Below, piece after piece: positions 55,979 through 64,000 of a DNA stretch of 64,000 nt. A program made the position numbers and the translations under genes. Origin of the DNA: Methylobacterium sp. E-005 (GTDB lineage: Bacteria; Pseudomonadota; Alphaproteobacteria; Rhizobiales; Beijerinckiaceae); assembly GCF_022829725.1 (NCBI RefSeq), contig NZ_JAKSYG010000256.1:310001-374000 (forward strand). Direction: 5' to 3'. Below the pieces are notes generated by a model. It made no database searches. It saw only the letters and a program-made list of their open reading frames with translations, and was not told the origin of the DNA. The stretch's first letter is position 1. Each line of letters starts with the position of its first letter.

Positions 55979-56986
55979 TCAGTGGGCCGCGGGAGTTGCA
56001 GTCGCCGCGCCGGTCGACAGCTTGGCAATCTCCTCCGCTACGCGCTCAGAGGCCACGTACTGGAGCATGTGGCCGATCCCCGGCAGCAGGATAAGCCGAG
56101 CCCCCGGGAGCGCCCGCGCGAGCGGCACCGCCTGCTCGGCGCTGCGCACGATCGGGTCGGCCTCGCCCGCGATGACCAGGGTGGGCATCCGGATCTCGCC
56201 GTAGCGCGGGGCCTGGGCGGCCAACGCCTTCGTCAGGCCGAGCAGATCCTGCACATTGGCGAGCAACGTTTCAGGCCGCAGGACGAGCGCCGCCCGGGAG
56301 CGTTCCGGGTAATCCGGGCTCTCCGGCTGAGGCGTGAAGACCCGGCGGGCCGCTTCCGGCAGGAAACGCTGCGCCAGGGGCGGCCCGACCGTGCGGCTGA
56401 GCAGCCATGCCACCGGCGGCTGAACGGCAAGCCGCCAGTACCAGGGCAGATCGGGCAACCGGTCCGCCATCGGCATGGCGACGGGCGCCGCCAGGACGAG
56501 CGCCGAGACCCGCTCGGGATGATCGAGGGCGAGCGCGAGAGCCAGTGAACCCGCCCAGGAATGGCCGAACACGATGGCCGGACCGACACCCATATTGGCC
56601 AGCGCCTCCGCGATCAGGCGCGCCTGCACGGCGGGTGCGGCGGCCCCGGCGCCGGCGATCCGGTCGCTCCAGCCGAAGCCCGGACGGTCAAAGGCGATGA
56701 CCCGGAATCCCCGGGCGGCGAGGCGACGGCCGATCCCCTCCATCGGGTCCGATGCATTGGCTGAGGCGCCGTGCAGGAGCACGATCGGAGGGCCATCCGA
56801 TGGCCCATCCTGGATGGTAGCGAGGCGGCCGCCGGTCACCGCCACGAAGGGACCGGCCGGCGGGTAGGCGGCGCCGATCCGCCAGGAGATGGCCAATGTC
56901 GCCGCTGCACCGACGATCAGGACGAGGCTCAGCACTGCGATCGGCAGAACCACGAGGGTGAGGAGAACGCCGAGCACCCGGGTCAC
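55979..56986 (-). CDS. Alpha/beta-hydrolase, membrane-anchored
   Basis: A protein of 335 residues. An N-terminal anchor (VLLTLVVLPIAVLSLVLIVG) precedes the hydrolase fold: PPIVLLHGASANASDPMEGI (oxyanion HG), AFDRPGFGWSDR, the nucleophile elbow FGHSWAGSLA, VIAGEADPIV (acid) and LPGIGHMLQYVASERVA (His). Substrate unknown; haloperoxidase- and epoxide-hydrolase-like relatives are common. The start is GTG 56986, which overlaps the stop codon of the TPR gene by 4 bp, so the two are translationally coupled. Confidence 0.85.
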   Translation of the reverse strand: MTRVLGVLLTLVVLPIAVLSLVLIVGAAATLAISWRIGAAYPPAGPFVAVTGGRLATIQDGPSDGPPIVLLHGASANASDPMEGIGRRLAARGFRVIAFDRPGFGWSDRIAGAGAAAPAVQARLIAEALANMGVGPAIVFGHSWAGSLALALALDHPERVSALVLAAPVAMPMADRLPDLPWYWRLAVQPPVAWLLSRTVGPPLAQRFLPEAARRVFTPQPESPDYPERSRAALVLRPETLLANVQDLLGLTKALAAQAPRYGEIRMPTLVIAGEADPIVRSAEQAVPLARALPGARLILLPGIGHMLQYVASERVAEEIAKLSTGAATATPAAH

Positions 56987-57594
56987 AGGTCGCGGCCGTC
57001 GACCTCCGGCGCGAGGCGGTCGATCGCCTCGCCGATCTTGTCCATCTGCGGATAGAGCGCCTTGGCCCGGCGGAAGGCCGCCAATGCCCGCGCCTTGTCC
57101 TCCTGCGATTCGTAGATCCGGCCCAAAGCCGCCCAGGCCTCGAAATGGCGCGGCTCCAGGACTAGCGCGCGCTTCAGGTCGCCGATCGCGTCATCTTTGT
57201 CGGTCAGGAGCCAGAACACCGTGGCGCGTCGATTCCAGCCCTCGGACCAGTTGGGCTCCAGGGCGGTCACCCGGTCCATCAGCTCGGCGGCCAGCGGAAA
57301 ATCGTGAGCCGTGACGGCCTGACGGGCGCGATCGCTGAGAAGGTCGGCGGTGGGGCTGCCGGAGCCGGCCAGACGCCGCTCGACGAGCCGGGCGATGCCC
57401 TTGGCCTCGACCGGATCCTCGCTGGCGCGCAGCCGGGCGAACAGGTCGTCGAGGCTTGGCGGCTTCGGCGCGGGCTTCGCCTCCGGCGCAGCTCGGGCCG
57501 CGCGATTCGCCTCCGGCGCTGCCCATGCAGCAAGAGACGTGGGCATCTGGGCCGAGAGGCAAACCAGGGCAGCGAGGAGGCGGGCCGACGTCAT
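56983..57594 (-). CDS. Exported tetratricopeptide-repeat protein
   Basis: A protein of 203 residues with signal peptide MTSARLLAALVCLSAQMPTS and cleavage after a run ending AAWA. A low-complexity Ala/Pro/Glu/Lys linker follows. At least three TPR units occupy about residues 85-190: AVTAHDFPLAAELMDRVTAL, DDAIGDLKRALVLEPRHFEA and KARALAAFRRAKALYPQMDK. It is probably a periplasmic protein-binding module. Coupled to the hydrolase gene downstream by a GTGA overlap. Confidence 0.82.
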   Translation of the reverse strand: MTSARLLAALVCLSAQMPTSLAAWAAPEANRAARAAPEAKPAPKPPSLDDLFARLRASEDPVEAKGIARLVERRLAGSGSPTADLLSDRARQAVTAHDFPLAAELMDRVTALEPNWSEGWNRRATVFWLLTDKDDAIGDLKRALVLEPRHFEAWAALGRIYESQEDKARALAAFRRAKALYPQMDKIGEAIDRLAPEVDGRDL

Positions 57595-57652
57595 GCCGCC
57601 AAAGTGTGCCCCGCCGATCGACCCGTCAACGCGCCGCGGTGCCGCGCATACG

Positions 57653-57683
57653 AAAACAGCCGCGCCCGGGTAGGAGCGGCTGT
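57653..57683 (-). terminator. Terminator of rpmJ
   Basis: On the minus strand: ACAGCCGC, a 12-base loop, GCGGCTGT, TTT. The 8-bp perfect stem is followed by a short T run and ends about 30 bp beyond the rpmJ stop. Confidence 0.75.
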
Positions 57684-57714
57684 GTTTGCCCGACAGCGAT
57701 CGGACCAGCAGGCT

Positions 57715-57840
57715 TCAGCCCTGGCGGGCCTTGAAGCGCTTCTGGGTCTTGTTGATCACGTAGACCCGGCCCTTGCGACGCACGAGCTGGTTGTCGCGGT
57801 GACGGCCGCGCAGGGACTTGAGGGAGTTGCGGATCTTCAT
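57715..57840 (-). CDS. rpmJ: 50S ribosomal protein L36
   Basis: A 41-residue bL36 of the C-minus type. [20 protein letters not shown] and [20 protein letters not shown] are typical of alphaproteobacteria. The zinc-binding cysteines of C-plus paralogues are absent, so it does not need zinc. It is monocistronic, with its own terminator. Confidence 0.97.
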   Translation of the reverse strand: MKIRNSLKSLRGRHRDNQLVRRKGRVYVINKTQKRFKARQG

Positions 57841-58004
57841 CGGTCTCTCGAGCCCAGAGGGCTGTCCATTAAAAGGGTATCGGGAACGTCGTCGCGGGGC
57901 TGGACGCGCACTCGCGCCCGGCGATCACGGCACACGCATCGCGGAATGGCGCCGCCATATCAGGATTCCCACCGGCAAGGCAAGGCGTAGCCCGAACGCG
58001 GTGC

Positions 58005-58625
58005 TCAGTGGATGAGGTCCTGGCGCGCGATCGGCGGCAGCTCGACCAACTGCCGCCCGATCTCGTGCAGCAAGACATCGAGCACCGGCTTCAGCCGATC
58101 GAACTTGTCCTGACGCAGATCCGAGGCGGCCGTTTCGAAGAGCATCAGGGCCAGCTCGGCCACCCGATCGATTCCACCCGTTGCGGTGTCCGTGGCCGAG
58201 AAGGCGGCCTCGACGAGGAAGCCGTCTTGGCTGCTGGCAGTCACATCGATGACGATCCCGCGCGCCTCGTGAACCAAGCCCTCGCTGTTGCGATTGAAGC
58301 GCCCACGCGCTAGGACCCACCGCACATCGTCCGTCTCAGGAACCGTCCGGAACTGGGCCACGAACAGGCCGCCCAGCCGACGGAGGCCGTCGATCAGCGA
58401 ATCGATCCGCTGGTGATCCTCAGGATGAATACGATCGAGGAGCAACGGGAAGGTCCCGCCCCGGTCACCGCGGGCACGGGGCAGCCCCAACATCGCCGCC
58501 GCGACTGCGTCGCAGCGCAGGATCCCGTCGCCCCGATGCCATTCCCAGGTGCCGACATCCGAGGCGGCGAGGGCACGTGCCACGCTCTCACTGCCCCGTC
58601 GCCTCGGCCGCGCGTCGACCCCCAC
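58005..58625 (-). CDS. PAS-domain protein
   Basis: A protein of 206 residues. A PAS fold occupies about residues 15-130: ASDVGTWEWHRGDGILRCDA, AAMLGLPRARGDRGG, RIHPEDHQRIDSLIDGLR, and VRWVLARGRFNRNSEGLVHE with ARGIVIDVTA. This is the PAS_3 pattern (W-W-D, HPDD and the R-x-G-I-x-x-D-V-T end). The last 70 residues are helical and end in LHEIGRQLVELPP, without a kinase, GGDEF or HTH output. The start is GTG 58625. It may be a stand-alone sensor that works through a partner. Confidence 0.8.
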   Translation of the reverse strand: MGVDARPRRRGSESVARALAASDVGTWEWHRGDGILRCDAVAAAMLGLPRARGDRGGTFPLLLDRIHPEDHQRIDSLIDGLRRLGGLFVAQFRTVPETDDVRWVLARGRFNRNSEGLVHEARGIVIDVTASSQDGFLVEAAFSATDTATGGIDRVAELALMLFETAASDLRQDKFDRLKPVLDVLLHEIGRQLVELPPIARQDLIH

Positions 58626-58760
58626 AGGCCCGCTCTCCTATTACGCTTCGAAGGTGCTACCCGCCCCCGGGGTATCGACCGGGAATGTTAGAGGCTCGGA
58701 AAACGTGGCACAACGCGGCGCAACAGTTGTCTGCCCGTATTCTGCGACAGGCATCGACAT

Positions 58761-59330
58761 TTAACCGCGAGCGTAAAGTCCAACCAGTAAGCCCTTGGCG
58801 GCGACTAGACCATGCATCGCGCTCAGGAGAGCGCCGCGGCCCGGGTTCTCCGCGAGGTCTAGGGTCTGCCGCAGGGCGTAAATCTGAAACAGGTAAGCAT
58901 GCTGGCCGTGGCCGTTGGGCGGATCCGGCGGAAGCCAAGCGGTTTGCAGGAAGCTGTTTTGCCCGAGCGGGACATCAGCATCGGACGCGGGCCGCGAGAC
59001 GGCGCCCTCAACGAGTCCGGTTCGATCGGCGGTGAGATTCCAGACGATCAGATGAACCAGCGGATGCGGCGTCGGACTTCCGGCATCCTCCACTAGGAGC
59101 ACCACGGAGGCGGTCTCCGGCGGCAGGCCGCTCCAGGCGAGCGGCGGCGACACGCCCTCGCCATCCGCGGTGAAACGGGCCGGCATCGTGGCCCCATCGG
59201 CAAAGGCGGGACTGCTCAGCGTGAGCGACGCCGGAACATCCGGGAAGGCTTCGTGAAAGGCCGCCTTCTCGGCGCCGGCCTTCAGGCCCGACAGGGCCTC
59301 ACCCACCACACGCGGTATCTTTTCAAGCAT
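58761..59330 (-). CDS. YbhB/YbcL (PEBP) family protein
   Basis: A protein of 189 residues related to phosphatidylethanolamine-binding/Raf-kinase-inhibitor proteins. SLTLSSPAFADGATMPARFT, GEGVSPPLAWSGLPPETAS, LLVEDAGSPTPHPLVHLIVW, PPDPPNGHGQHAYLFQIYAL and the C-terminal LLVGLYARG are the family blocks, with the ligand-pocket residues DAGSP..H and GHG-H. An N-terminal extension (LEKIPRVVGEALSGLKAGAE) is also usual in this subgroup. ATG 59330 has GGAG 8 bases upstream; GTG 59336 is too close to it. Function unknown. Confidence 0.88.
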   Translation of the reverse strand: MLEKIPRVVGEALSGLKAGAEKAAFHEAFPDVPASLTLSSPAFADGATMPARFTADGEGVSPPLAWSGLPPETASVVLLVEDAGSPTPHPLVHLIVWNLTADRTGLVEGAVSRPASDADVPLGQNSFLQTAWLPPDPPNGHGQHAYLFQIYALRQTLDLAENPGRGALLSAMHGLVAAKGLLVGLYARG

Positions 59331-59376
59331 TGCCACCGTCTCCGCCGCGGTGCCAACGGCAAAGGCGGCGTTCGGT

Positions 59377-60138
59377 TCAGTCGCGATGCTCGGCTGCGAC
59401 CATGTAGTTCACCGCGGTGTCCCGGCCGGTGCGCCAGCCGTCGGTGAGGGGATTGTAGACGACCCCCGTCGTGTCCGTCACCGCCAGCCCTCCCGCCCGG
59501 ATGGCGCGGCTAAGCTCGTCCGGCCTCACGAACTTTTCCCAGTCATGCGTGCCGCGCGGCAGCCACCCGAGGACGTACTCGGCGCCGACGATCGCGAGCG
59601 CGAAGGAGCGCATCGTCCGATTCAGGGTCGCGGCGAACAGCATGCCGCCGGGCTTCACTGCCGCGCAGGCCGTACGCACGAAGGCCGGCATGTCCGAGAC
59701 ATGCTCGACCACCTCCATGATCAGTACGGCGTCGAAACGCTCGCCACCCGCCACCACCGCCTCGATCGTCTCGCCGCGGTAGATGACCGGCACGTCCGCG
59801 GCCTCGGCATGGGCCCGCGCCACCGCCATGTTCTGTTCGGCCGGATCCAGCCCCGTCACGGTCGCCCCGAGCCGGGCCAGCGGCTCGGAGAGCACACCGC
59901 CGCCACAGCCGACATCGCAGATCGTCAGGCCATCGAGCGGAAAGGGTGCGCGCGGATCGCGCCCATAATGGCGGCAGAGCGCGTCGCGGATATAGGCGAG
60001 CCGCACCGGATTGAAGCGGTGTAGGACCCGCATCGGGCCGGTCTCGTCCCACCACGTGGCGGCGAGCGCATCGAACCGGGCGACCTCGCCGCGATCGACG
60101 AAGCCCCCGCTGCCGCTCTCCGTGGCTGCCCTGTCCAT
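59377..60138 (-). CDS. ubiG: Ubiquinone biosynthesis O-methyltransferase
   Basis: A protein of 253 residues that performs both O-methylations of ubiquinone synthesis. DRGEVARFDALAATWWDETG, with PMRVLHRFNPVRLAYI, is the UbiG-specific N-terminus. LTICDVGCGGGVLSEPLARL binds SAM; FDAVLIMEVVEHVSDMPAFV, ATLNRTMRSFALAIVGAEYV and WLPRGTHDWEKFVRPDELSR complete the signature. ATG 60138 has GGA 7-9 bases upstream. It is divergent from lysC, an arrangement usual in Hyphomicrobiales. Confidence 0.95.
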   Translation of the reverse strand: MDRAATESGSGGFVDRGEVARFDALAATWWDETGPMRVLHRFNPVRLAYIRDALCRHYGRDPRAPFPLDGLTICDVGCGGGVLSEPLARLGATVTGLDPAEQNMAVARAHAEAADVPVIYRGETIEAVVAGGERFDAVLIMEVVEHVSDMPAFVRTACAAVKPGGMLFAATLNRTMRSFALAIVGAEYVLGWLPRGTHDWEKFVRPDELSRAIRAGGLAVTDTTGVVYNPLTDGWRTGRDTAVNYMVAAEHRD

Positions 60139-60345
60139 AAGCGTTCCGTCCTCGAACTTCCGGCCGCGCCTTAGCACGACGGTGCTGGTTGAGTCGCCGC
60201 GGCGCGTAGGCGTCATGCTTGGCCGGTTGTTGACACCTTACCGAGCCGCTTGTACCCGCCCAGCACCCTTCGGATGGGCCTGCTTCGGTCCCGTCCCGCC
60301 GCCTCCGAAAAACCCGCGCCATCGGGACCCCGCGATCGAGAGACC

Positions 60346-61581
60346 ATGCCCCGTCTGGTGATGAAATTCGGCGGCACCTCCGTCGCCAACGTCGACCGCA
60401 TCCGCAACGTCGCGCGCCACGTCGCCCGCGAGGTCGCGGCCGGCTACGAGGTTGCCGTGATCGTCTCGGCCATGTCGGGCAAGACCAACGAGCTGGTCGA
60501 CTGGGTCAAGGATGCCAACCCGCTCTACGATCCCCGGGAATACGACGCGGTCGTCGCCTCGGGCGAGCTGGTGACGGCCGGCCTTCTGGCGATCGCGCTC
60601 CAAAAGGACGGACTGAAAGCCCGTTCCTGGCAGGGCTGGCAGATCCCGGTGGTGACCTCGGATGCCCATGGGTCGGCCCGCATCGCCGAGATCGACCCGA
60701 AGAATCTGGAGGCCGGCTTTGCCAAGGGCGAAGTCGCGGTGATCTCGGGCTTCCAGGGCATCCACGCCGAGACCGGCCGGGTGACGACTTTGGGCCGCGG
60801 TGGATCCGACACCTCAGCGGTCGCAGTGGCCGCCGCGATCGGCGCCGAGCGCTGCGATATCTACACGGACGTGGACGGGGTCTACACCACGGATCCGCGC
60901 ATCGTGCCGAAGGCCCGCCGCATGGAGCGGGTGACCTTCGAGGAGATGCTGGAGATGGCCTCGCTGGGGGCCAAGGTGCTTCAGGTGCGCTCGGTGGAGC
61001 TTGCTATGGTTCACCGGGTGCCGACGACGGTGCGCTCCTCCTTCGATCCGCCGGACGCCGCGCGCCCGGGCACCCTCATCTGCGACGAGGACGACATCGT
61101 GGAACAGCAGATCATCACCGGGATCGCCTTCTCCCGGGACGAGGCGCAGATCACCCTGCGCAAGGTCAAGGACAGCCCCGGCGTCGCCGCCGCGATCTTC
61201 GGGCCGCTGGCCGACGCCAACATCAACGTCGACATGATCATCCAGACCGTGTCGGGCGATCAGTCGACCACCGACATGACCTTCACGGTACCGGCCTCGG
61301 ATTACGAGCGGTCCCGGGCGATCCTCGACGAGGCGCGGACCCACATTGGCTACGCGCAGATCGAGGGCGCTACCGATGTTGTGAAGGTCTCGGCGATCGG
61401 CGTCGGTATGCGCAGCCATGCCGGCGTCGCCGCGAAGGCCTTCCGGTCGCTGGCCGAGAAGGGAATCAACATCCGCGCGATCACCACCTCGGAGATCAAG
61501 TTCTCTGTTTTGATCGAGGCCGCCTACACAGAGCTTGCCGTGCGCACGCTCCACTCGCTATACGGCCTGGATCAGGCCTGA
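60346..61581 (+). CDS. lysC: Aspartate kinase
   Basis: A protein of 411 residues. RLVMKFGGTSVANVDRIRNV is the kinase signature. VTTLGRGGSDTSAVAVAAAI and CDIYTDVDGVYTTDPRIVPK are in the catalytic domain. Two ACT domains (about 270-411; ITLRKVKDSPGVAAAIFGPL and VSAIGVGMRSHAGVAAKAF) provide feedback control by lysine or threonine. It supplies aspartyl-phosphate to asd, which is also in this window. The start is ATG 60346 after GAGAGA. Confidence 0.97.
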   Translation: MPRLVMKFGGTSVANVDRIRNVARHVAREVAAGYEVAVIVSAMSGKTNELVDWVKDANPLYDPREYDAVVASGELVTAGLLAIALQKDGLKARSWQGWQIPVVTSDAHGSARIAEIDPKNLEAGFAKGEVAVISGFQGIHAETGRVTTLGRGGSDTSAVAVAAAIGAERCDIYTDVDGVYTTDPRIVPKARRMERVTFEEMLEMASLGAKVLQVRSVELAMVHRVPTTVRSSFDPPDAARPGTLICDEDDIVEQQIITGIAFSRDEAQITLRKVKDSPGVAAAIFGPLADANINVDMIIQTVSGDQSTTDMTFTVPASDYERSRAILDEARTHIGYAQIEGATDVVKVSAIGVGMRSHAGVAAKAFRSLAEKGINIRAITTSEIKFSVLIEAAYTELAVRTLHSLYGLDQA

Positions 61582-61769
61582 GCCTGGGACGACGCGGGTT
61601 CGATCCGGGCGCGTGGTGTGAGCTGAACAGTCGCGGTCCGTTTCGCTGATCCCAGAGCGCCTCTGGAGTGTGCGGCACGGTCCATCCGGCGCCGGCGGTC
61701 CCGAGCTGGCGCCAAGGTTGCAGGGTGGTCGACGCCAAGGCCACTCACCGACACTGGAACGACGAAACG

Positions 61770-64000
61770 ATGCCCGCTGCGCCCGGAGGCCCGCGCCTGC
61801 TGCTGCGCCGCCTTCGCGAAGCGATGGCGGAGCCGGTCAGCCCCCAGGCACGGCTTGACCGCATCGTCGTCCTGATCGCCGCCAATGTCGTGGCCGAGGT
61901 CTGCTCGGTCTATGTGCTGCGCGATGACAACACCCTTGAGTTGTTCGCCACCGAGGGCCTGAACCGCGAGGCGGTCCACCAGACCCGCATGCGCGCCGAC
62001 GAGGGCCTCGTCGGCCTGATCGCCCGCACGGCCGAACCGCTCTCCCTGTCCGACGCCCAGAACCACCCGGCCTTCTCGTACCGGCCGGAAACCGGTGAAG
62101 AGGCCTATCACGCCTTTCTCGGTGTGCCGCTGCTGCGCGCCGGCAACACGCTCGGCGTCCTGACAGTCCAGAACAAGACCTACCGCGTCTATTCCGAGGA
62201 GGAGATCGAGGCGCTCCAGACCACCGCCATGGTGCTGTCGGAGATGATCGCCTCGGGCGAACTGGAGGGTCTGGCCCCGGATGCCGGCACGGCCGCCCGG
62301 CGCCCGGTCCTGGCCCGGGGCATCGCGCTGGCTGATGGGATCGGCCTCGGCTACGTGGTGCTGCACGAGCCCCGCGTCGTCGTGAAGACGCTGATCGCCG
62401 AGAACGTCGAGCGCGAGGTCGCCCGCCTCGACGAGGCGATCGAAGAGGTGCGCTCGGCGATCGACGCCCTGGTGGAGCGCGGTGACCGGATTGGCACGGC
62501 GGAATCCCGCGAGGTGCTGGAGACCGTCCGGATGTTCGCCCACGACAAGGGCTGGCTCCGACGGATGCGCGAGGCGGTGGCCTCCGGCTTGACCGCGGAA
62601 GCGGCGGTCGAACGGGTCCAGTCGGACAACCGCGCCAGGATGATGCGCCAGTCCGACCCGTACCTGCGCGAGCGGCTGCACGATCTCGACGATCTCGCCA
62701 ACCGGCTCCTGCGAGCCCTGATCGGCCCGGGCGCGGCCGGGGTGCTGGTGCTGCCGGAAAACGCCATCCTGGTGGCGCGGACCATGGGGCCGGCCGCGCT
62801 CCTCGACTACGAAGCCTCGACCCTGCGGGGCATCGTACTGGAGGAGGGCGGTCCGACCAGCCACGTGGCGATCGTCGCCCGGGCGCTGGGGATTCCGGCA
62901 GTCGGCGAGGTGGAGAACGCGACGGCGCTCTGCGACGCCGGCGACGCCATCATCGTCGACGGCGTGGCGGGCGAAATCCATGTCCGGCCCGGCCCGGAGG
63001 TCGAAGCAGCCTATGCCGAGATGGTGCGCCTGCGCGCCCGCCGGCAGGAGCAGTACCGTGCTCTGCGAGACGTCCCGGCCCAAACCCGGGACGGGCTTCG
63101 AGTCGGCCTGCATCTCAATGCAGGGTTGCTGGTCGATTTCAGCCACCTGAAGGAGACCGGCGCCGAGGGCGTCGGCCTGTTCCGCACAGAGCTGCAATTC
63201 ATGGTGGCGCAGCGCATGCCCTCGGCCGCGGAGCAGCAGGAACTGTACCGGAAGGTGTTCGCTGCGTCGAAGGGCAAGCCCGTCACGGTGCGCACCCTCG
63301 ATATCGGCGGCGACAAGATCCTGCCCTACATGGCCAAGCTCGAGGAGGAGAACCCGGCGCTGGGCTGGCGGGCGATCCGCATCGGTCTGGACCGGCCGGC
63401 TTTGCTGCGGATGCAGCTTCGCGCGCTCCTGAAGGCTGCGAACGGCGATCCGCTCAAGATCATGTTCCCGATGGTCGCCACCGTGGACGAGTTCGTCCGC
63501 GCCCGCGGCATCGTCGAGCGCGAGAAGGCCTATCTCAAGCGCCACGGCTACCAGCTCCCGGTCGATTGCCGGCTGGGTGCGATGATCGAGGTACCCTCGC
63601 TCCTGTTCCAGATCGACGAGATCGCCAAGGAAGCGGATTTTCTCTCCGTCGGCTCGAACGATCTGATGCAGTTCCTGTTCGCGGTCGATCGCGAGAATCG
63701 CCGGGTGGCCAACCGATTCGATCCGCTCAGCGTCGCGGCGCTCCGAGCGTTCCGGCTGATCGTCGAGCGGGCGAACGCCGCAGGCTGCCCGGTGACGGTC
63801 TGTGGCGAGATCGGGGGACGGCCCCTCGACGCAATGGCGCTGATCGGCCTCGGCTATCGGGACCTGTCGATGTCGCCGGCCGCAATCGGCCCGGTCAAGG
63901 CGATGGTGCTGAGCCTCGATGCTGCGGCGGTCGCCGCCCTCATCGACACCGAGATGGCCAGGATGCACGACGGCGATTCCCTGCGCCCGGCCCTCACGGC
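61770..64000 (+). CDS. ptsP: PTSNtr enzyme I (PEP-protein phosphotransferase), 3' end missing
   Basis: 743 codons are visible and the frame runs off the window with only a few residues likely missing. A GAF domain (about 25-165: RIVVLIAANVVAEVCSVYVL, FLGVPLLRAGNTLGVLTVQN) is followed by the PEP-utiliser N-domain, the phospho-His H365 in EGGPTSHVAIVARALGIPAV, and the TIM barrel with FRTELQFMVAQRMPS, LDIGGDKILPYM, SVGSNDLMQFLFAVDRENRR and the catalytic C678 in VTVCGEIGG. It starts the nitrogen-related phosphotransfer chain to NPr and EIIA-Ntr. It follows lysC, as in relatives. Confidence 0.96.
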   Translation, partial: MPAAPGGPRLLLRRLREAMAEPVSPQARLDRIVVLIAANVVAEVCSVYVLRDDNTLELFATEGLNREAVHQTRMRADEGLVGLIARTAEPLSLSDAQNHPAFSYRPETGEEAYHAFLGVPLLRAGNTLGVLTVQNKTYRVYSEEEIEALQTTAMVLSEMIASGELEGLAPDAGTAARRPVLARGIALADGIGLGYVVLHEPRVVVKTLIAENVEREVARLDEAIEEVRSAIDALVERGDRIGTAESREVLETVRMFAHDKGWLRRMREAVASGLTAEAAVERVQSDNRARMMRQSDPYLRERLHDLDDLANRLLRALIGPGAAGVLVLPENAILVARTMGPAALLDYEASTLRGIVLEEGGPTSHVAIVARALGIPAVGEVENATALCDAGDAIIVDGVAGEIHVRPGPEVEAAYAEMVRLRARRQEQYRALRDVPAQTRDGLRVGLHLNAGLLVDFSHLKETGAEGVGLFRTELQFMVAQRMPSAAEQQELYRKVFAASKGKPVTVRTLDIGGDKILPYMAKLEEENPALGWRAIRIGLDRPALLRMQLRALLKAANGDPLKIMFPMVATVDEFVRARGIVEREKAYLKRHGYQLPVDCRLGAMIEVPSLLFQIDEIAKEADFLSVGSNDLMQFLFAVDRENRRVANRFDPLSVAALRAFRLIVERANAAGCPVTVCGEIGGRPLDAMALIGLGYRDLSMSPAAIGPVKAMVLSLDAAAVAALIDTEMARMHDGDSLRPALT

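Noticed and set aside
61590-61640. A GGGTTCGATCC sequence resembling a tRNA T-loop
   Set aside because: The flanking bases do not form a 5-bp T-stem and no acceptor, D or anticodon arms can be drawn around it.
61572-63968. A 798-codon open frame antisense to ptsP
   Set aside because: It is the mirror of a highly conserved enzyme I gene; its translation is His/Asp/Arg/Gly-rich low complexity, as expected from GC-rich third positions, with no recognisable domain.

Overview
The window is high-GC, densely packed bacterial chromosome. The gene set points to an alphaproteobacterium of the order Hyphomicrobiales, most like Methylobacterium/Methylorubrum. The clues are a 180-kDa-type NAD-glutamate dehydrogenase, a MucR-family regulator, GapR (DUF2312), DUF1244 and DUF1036 proteins, the rplU-rpmA...obgE...proBA-nadD-rsfS-rlmH-envC-ctpA block, and the ubiG/lysC/ptsP neighbourhood. 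The genus is inferred from protein style only. No transposase, integrase, phage gene, CRISPR array, rRNA or tRNA was seen. Most of the window is core genome.

Layout. (1) 1-12.4 kb is an accessory-looking segment: the end of a MucR-family gene, four major-facilitator exporters, a MarR regulator with a palindromic operator next to one of them, a DoxX-like protein and the very large glutamate dehydrogenase. A 41-codon membrane micro-ORF lies beside the dehydrogenase. (2) 12.4-25 kb holds a lipoprotein, guaB, a panE-like reductase, an RsmB-type rRNA methyltransferase that appears to start at CTG, a Tat-like esterase, an O-antigen-ligase-like membrane protein, a DUF1275/WD40/DUF2937 cluster, a lone receiver-domain protein, a DUF2939 protein and rppH. 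(3) 25-37.8 kb (minus strand) carries cell-envelope and housekeeping genes: a YibQ-like protein, ctpA, envC, rlmH, rsfS (also apparently CTG-started), nadD, proA, proB, obgE, a GNAT acetyltransferase, rpmA and rplU. A Tat-exported bicupin of the oxalate decarboxylase family sits in opposite orientation between proB and obgE. (4) 37.9-46.4 kb has a YceI protein, ruvA without ruvB, an iron-storage pair (bfd, bfr) with candidate Irr-type boxes, dapB, gpmA, alkB and a gamma-glutamyltransferase. (5) 46.5-57.8 kb has asd, a secreted phosphodiesterase-like protein, gapR, DUF1244, an N-formylglutamate amidohydrolase homologue, glycerate 2-kinase, DUF1036, pyruvate kinase and rpmJ. (6) 57.8-64 kb has a PAS protein, a PEBP-family protein, ubiG, lysC and ptsP, which runs off the window.

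How the genes work together. asd, lysC and dapB supply the aspartate/lysine (diaminopimelate) pathway. proB and proA make proline. Glycerate 2-kinase, gpmA and pyk act on three-carbon glycolytic or serine-cycle intermediates. rplU, rpmA, rpmJ, obgE, rsfS, rlmH and the RsmB-type enzyme serve ribosome assembly. envC and ctpA serve the envelope. bfd and bfr handle stored iron.

I found no convincing undescribed multi-gene system. The best second-look items are two CTG-initiated core genes with good ribosome-binding sites, candidate Irr boxes plus a Cys-rich Bfd tail, a bicupin missing one metal ligand, palindromic intergenic repeats (one forms the envC start codon), and the small membrane ORF. 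Many genes start at GTG or TTG, so several start positions were chosen from Shine-Dalgarno sequences rather than from the first ATG.
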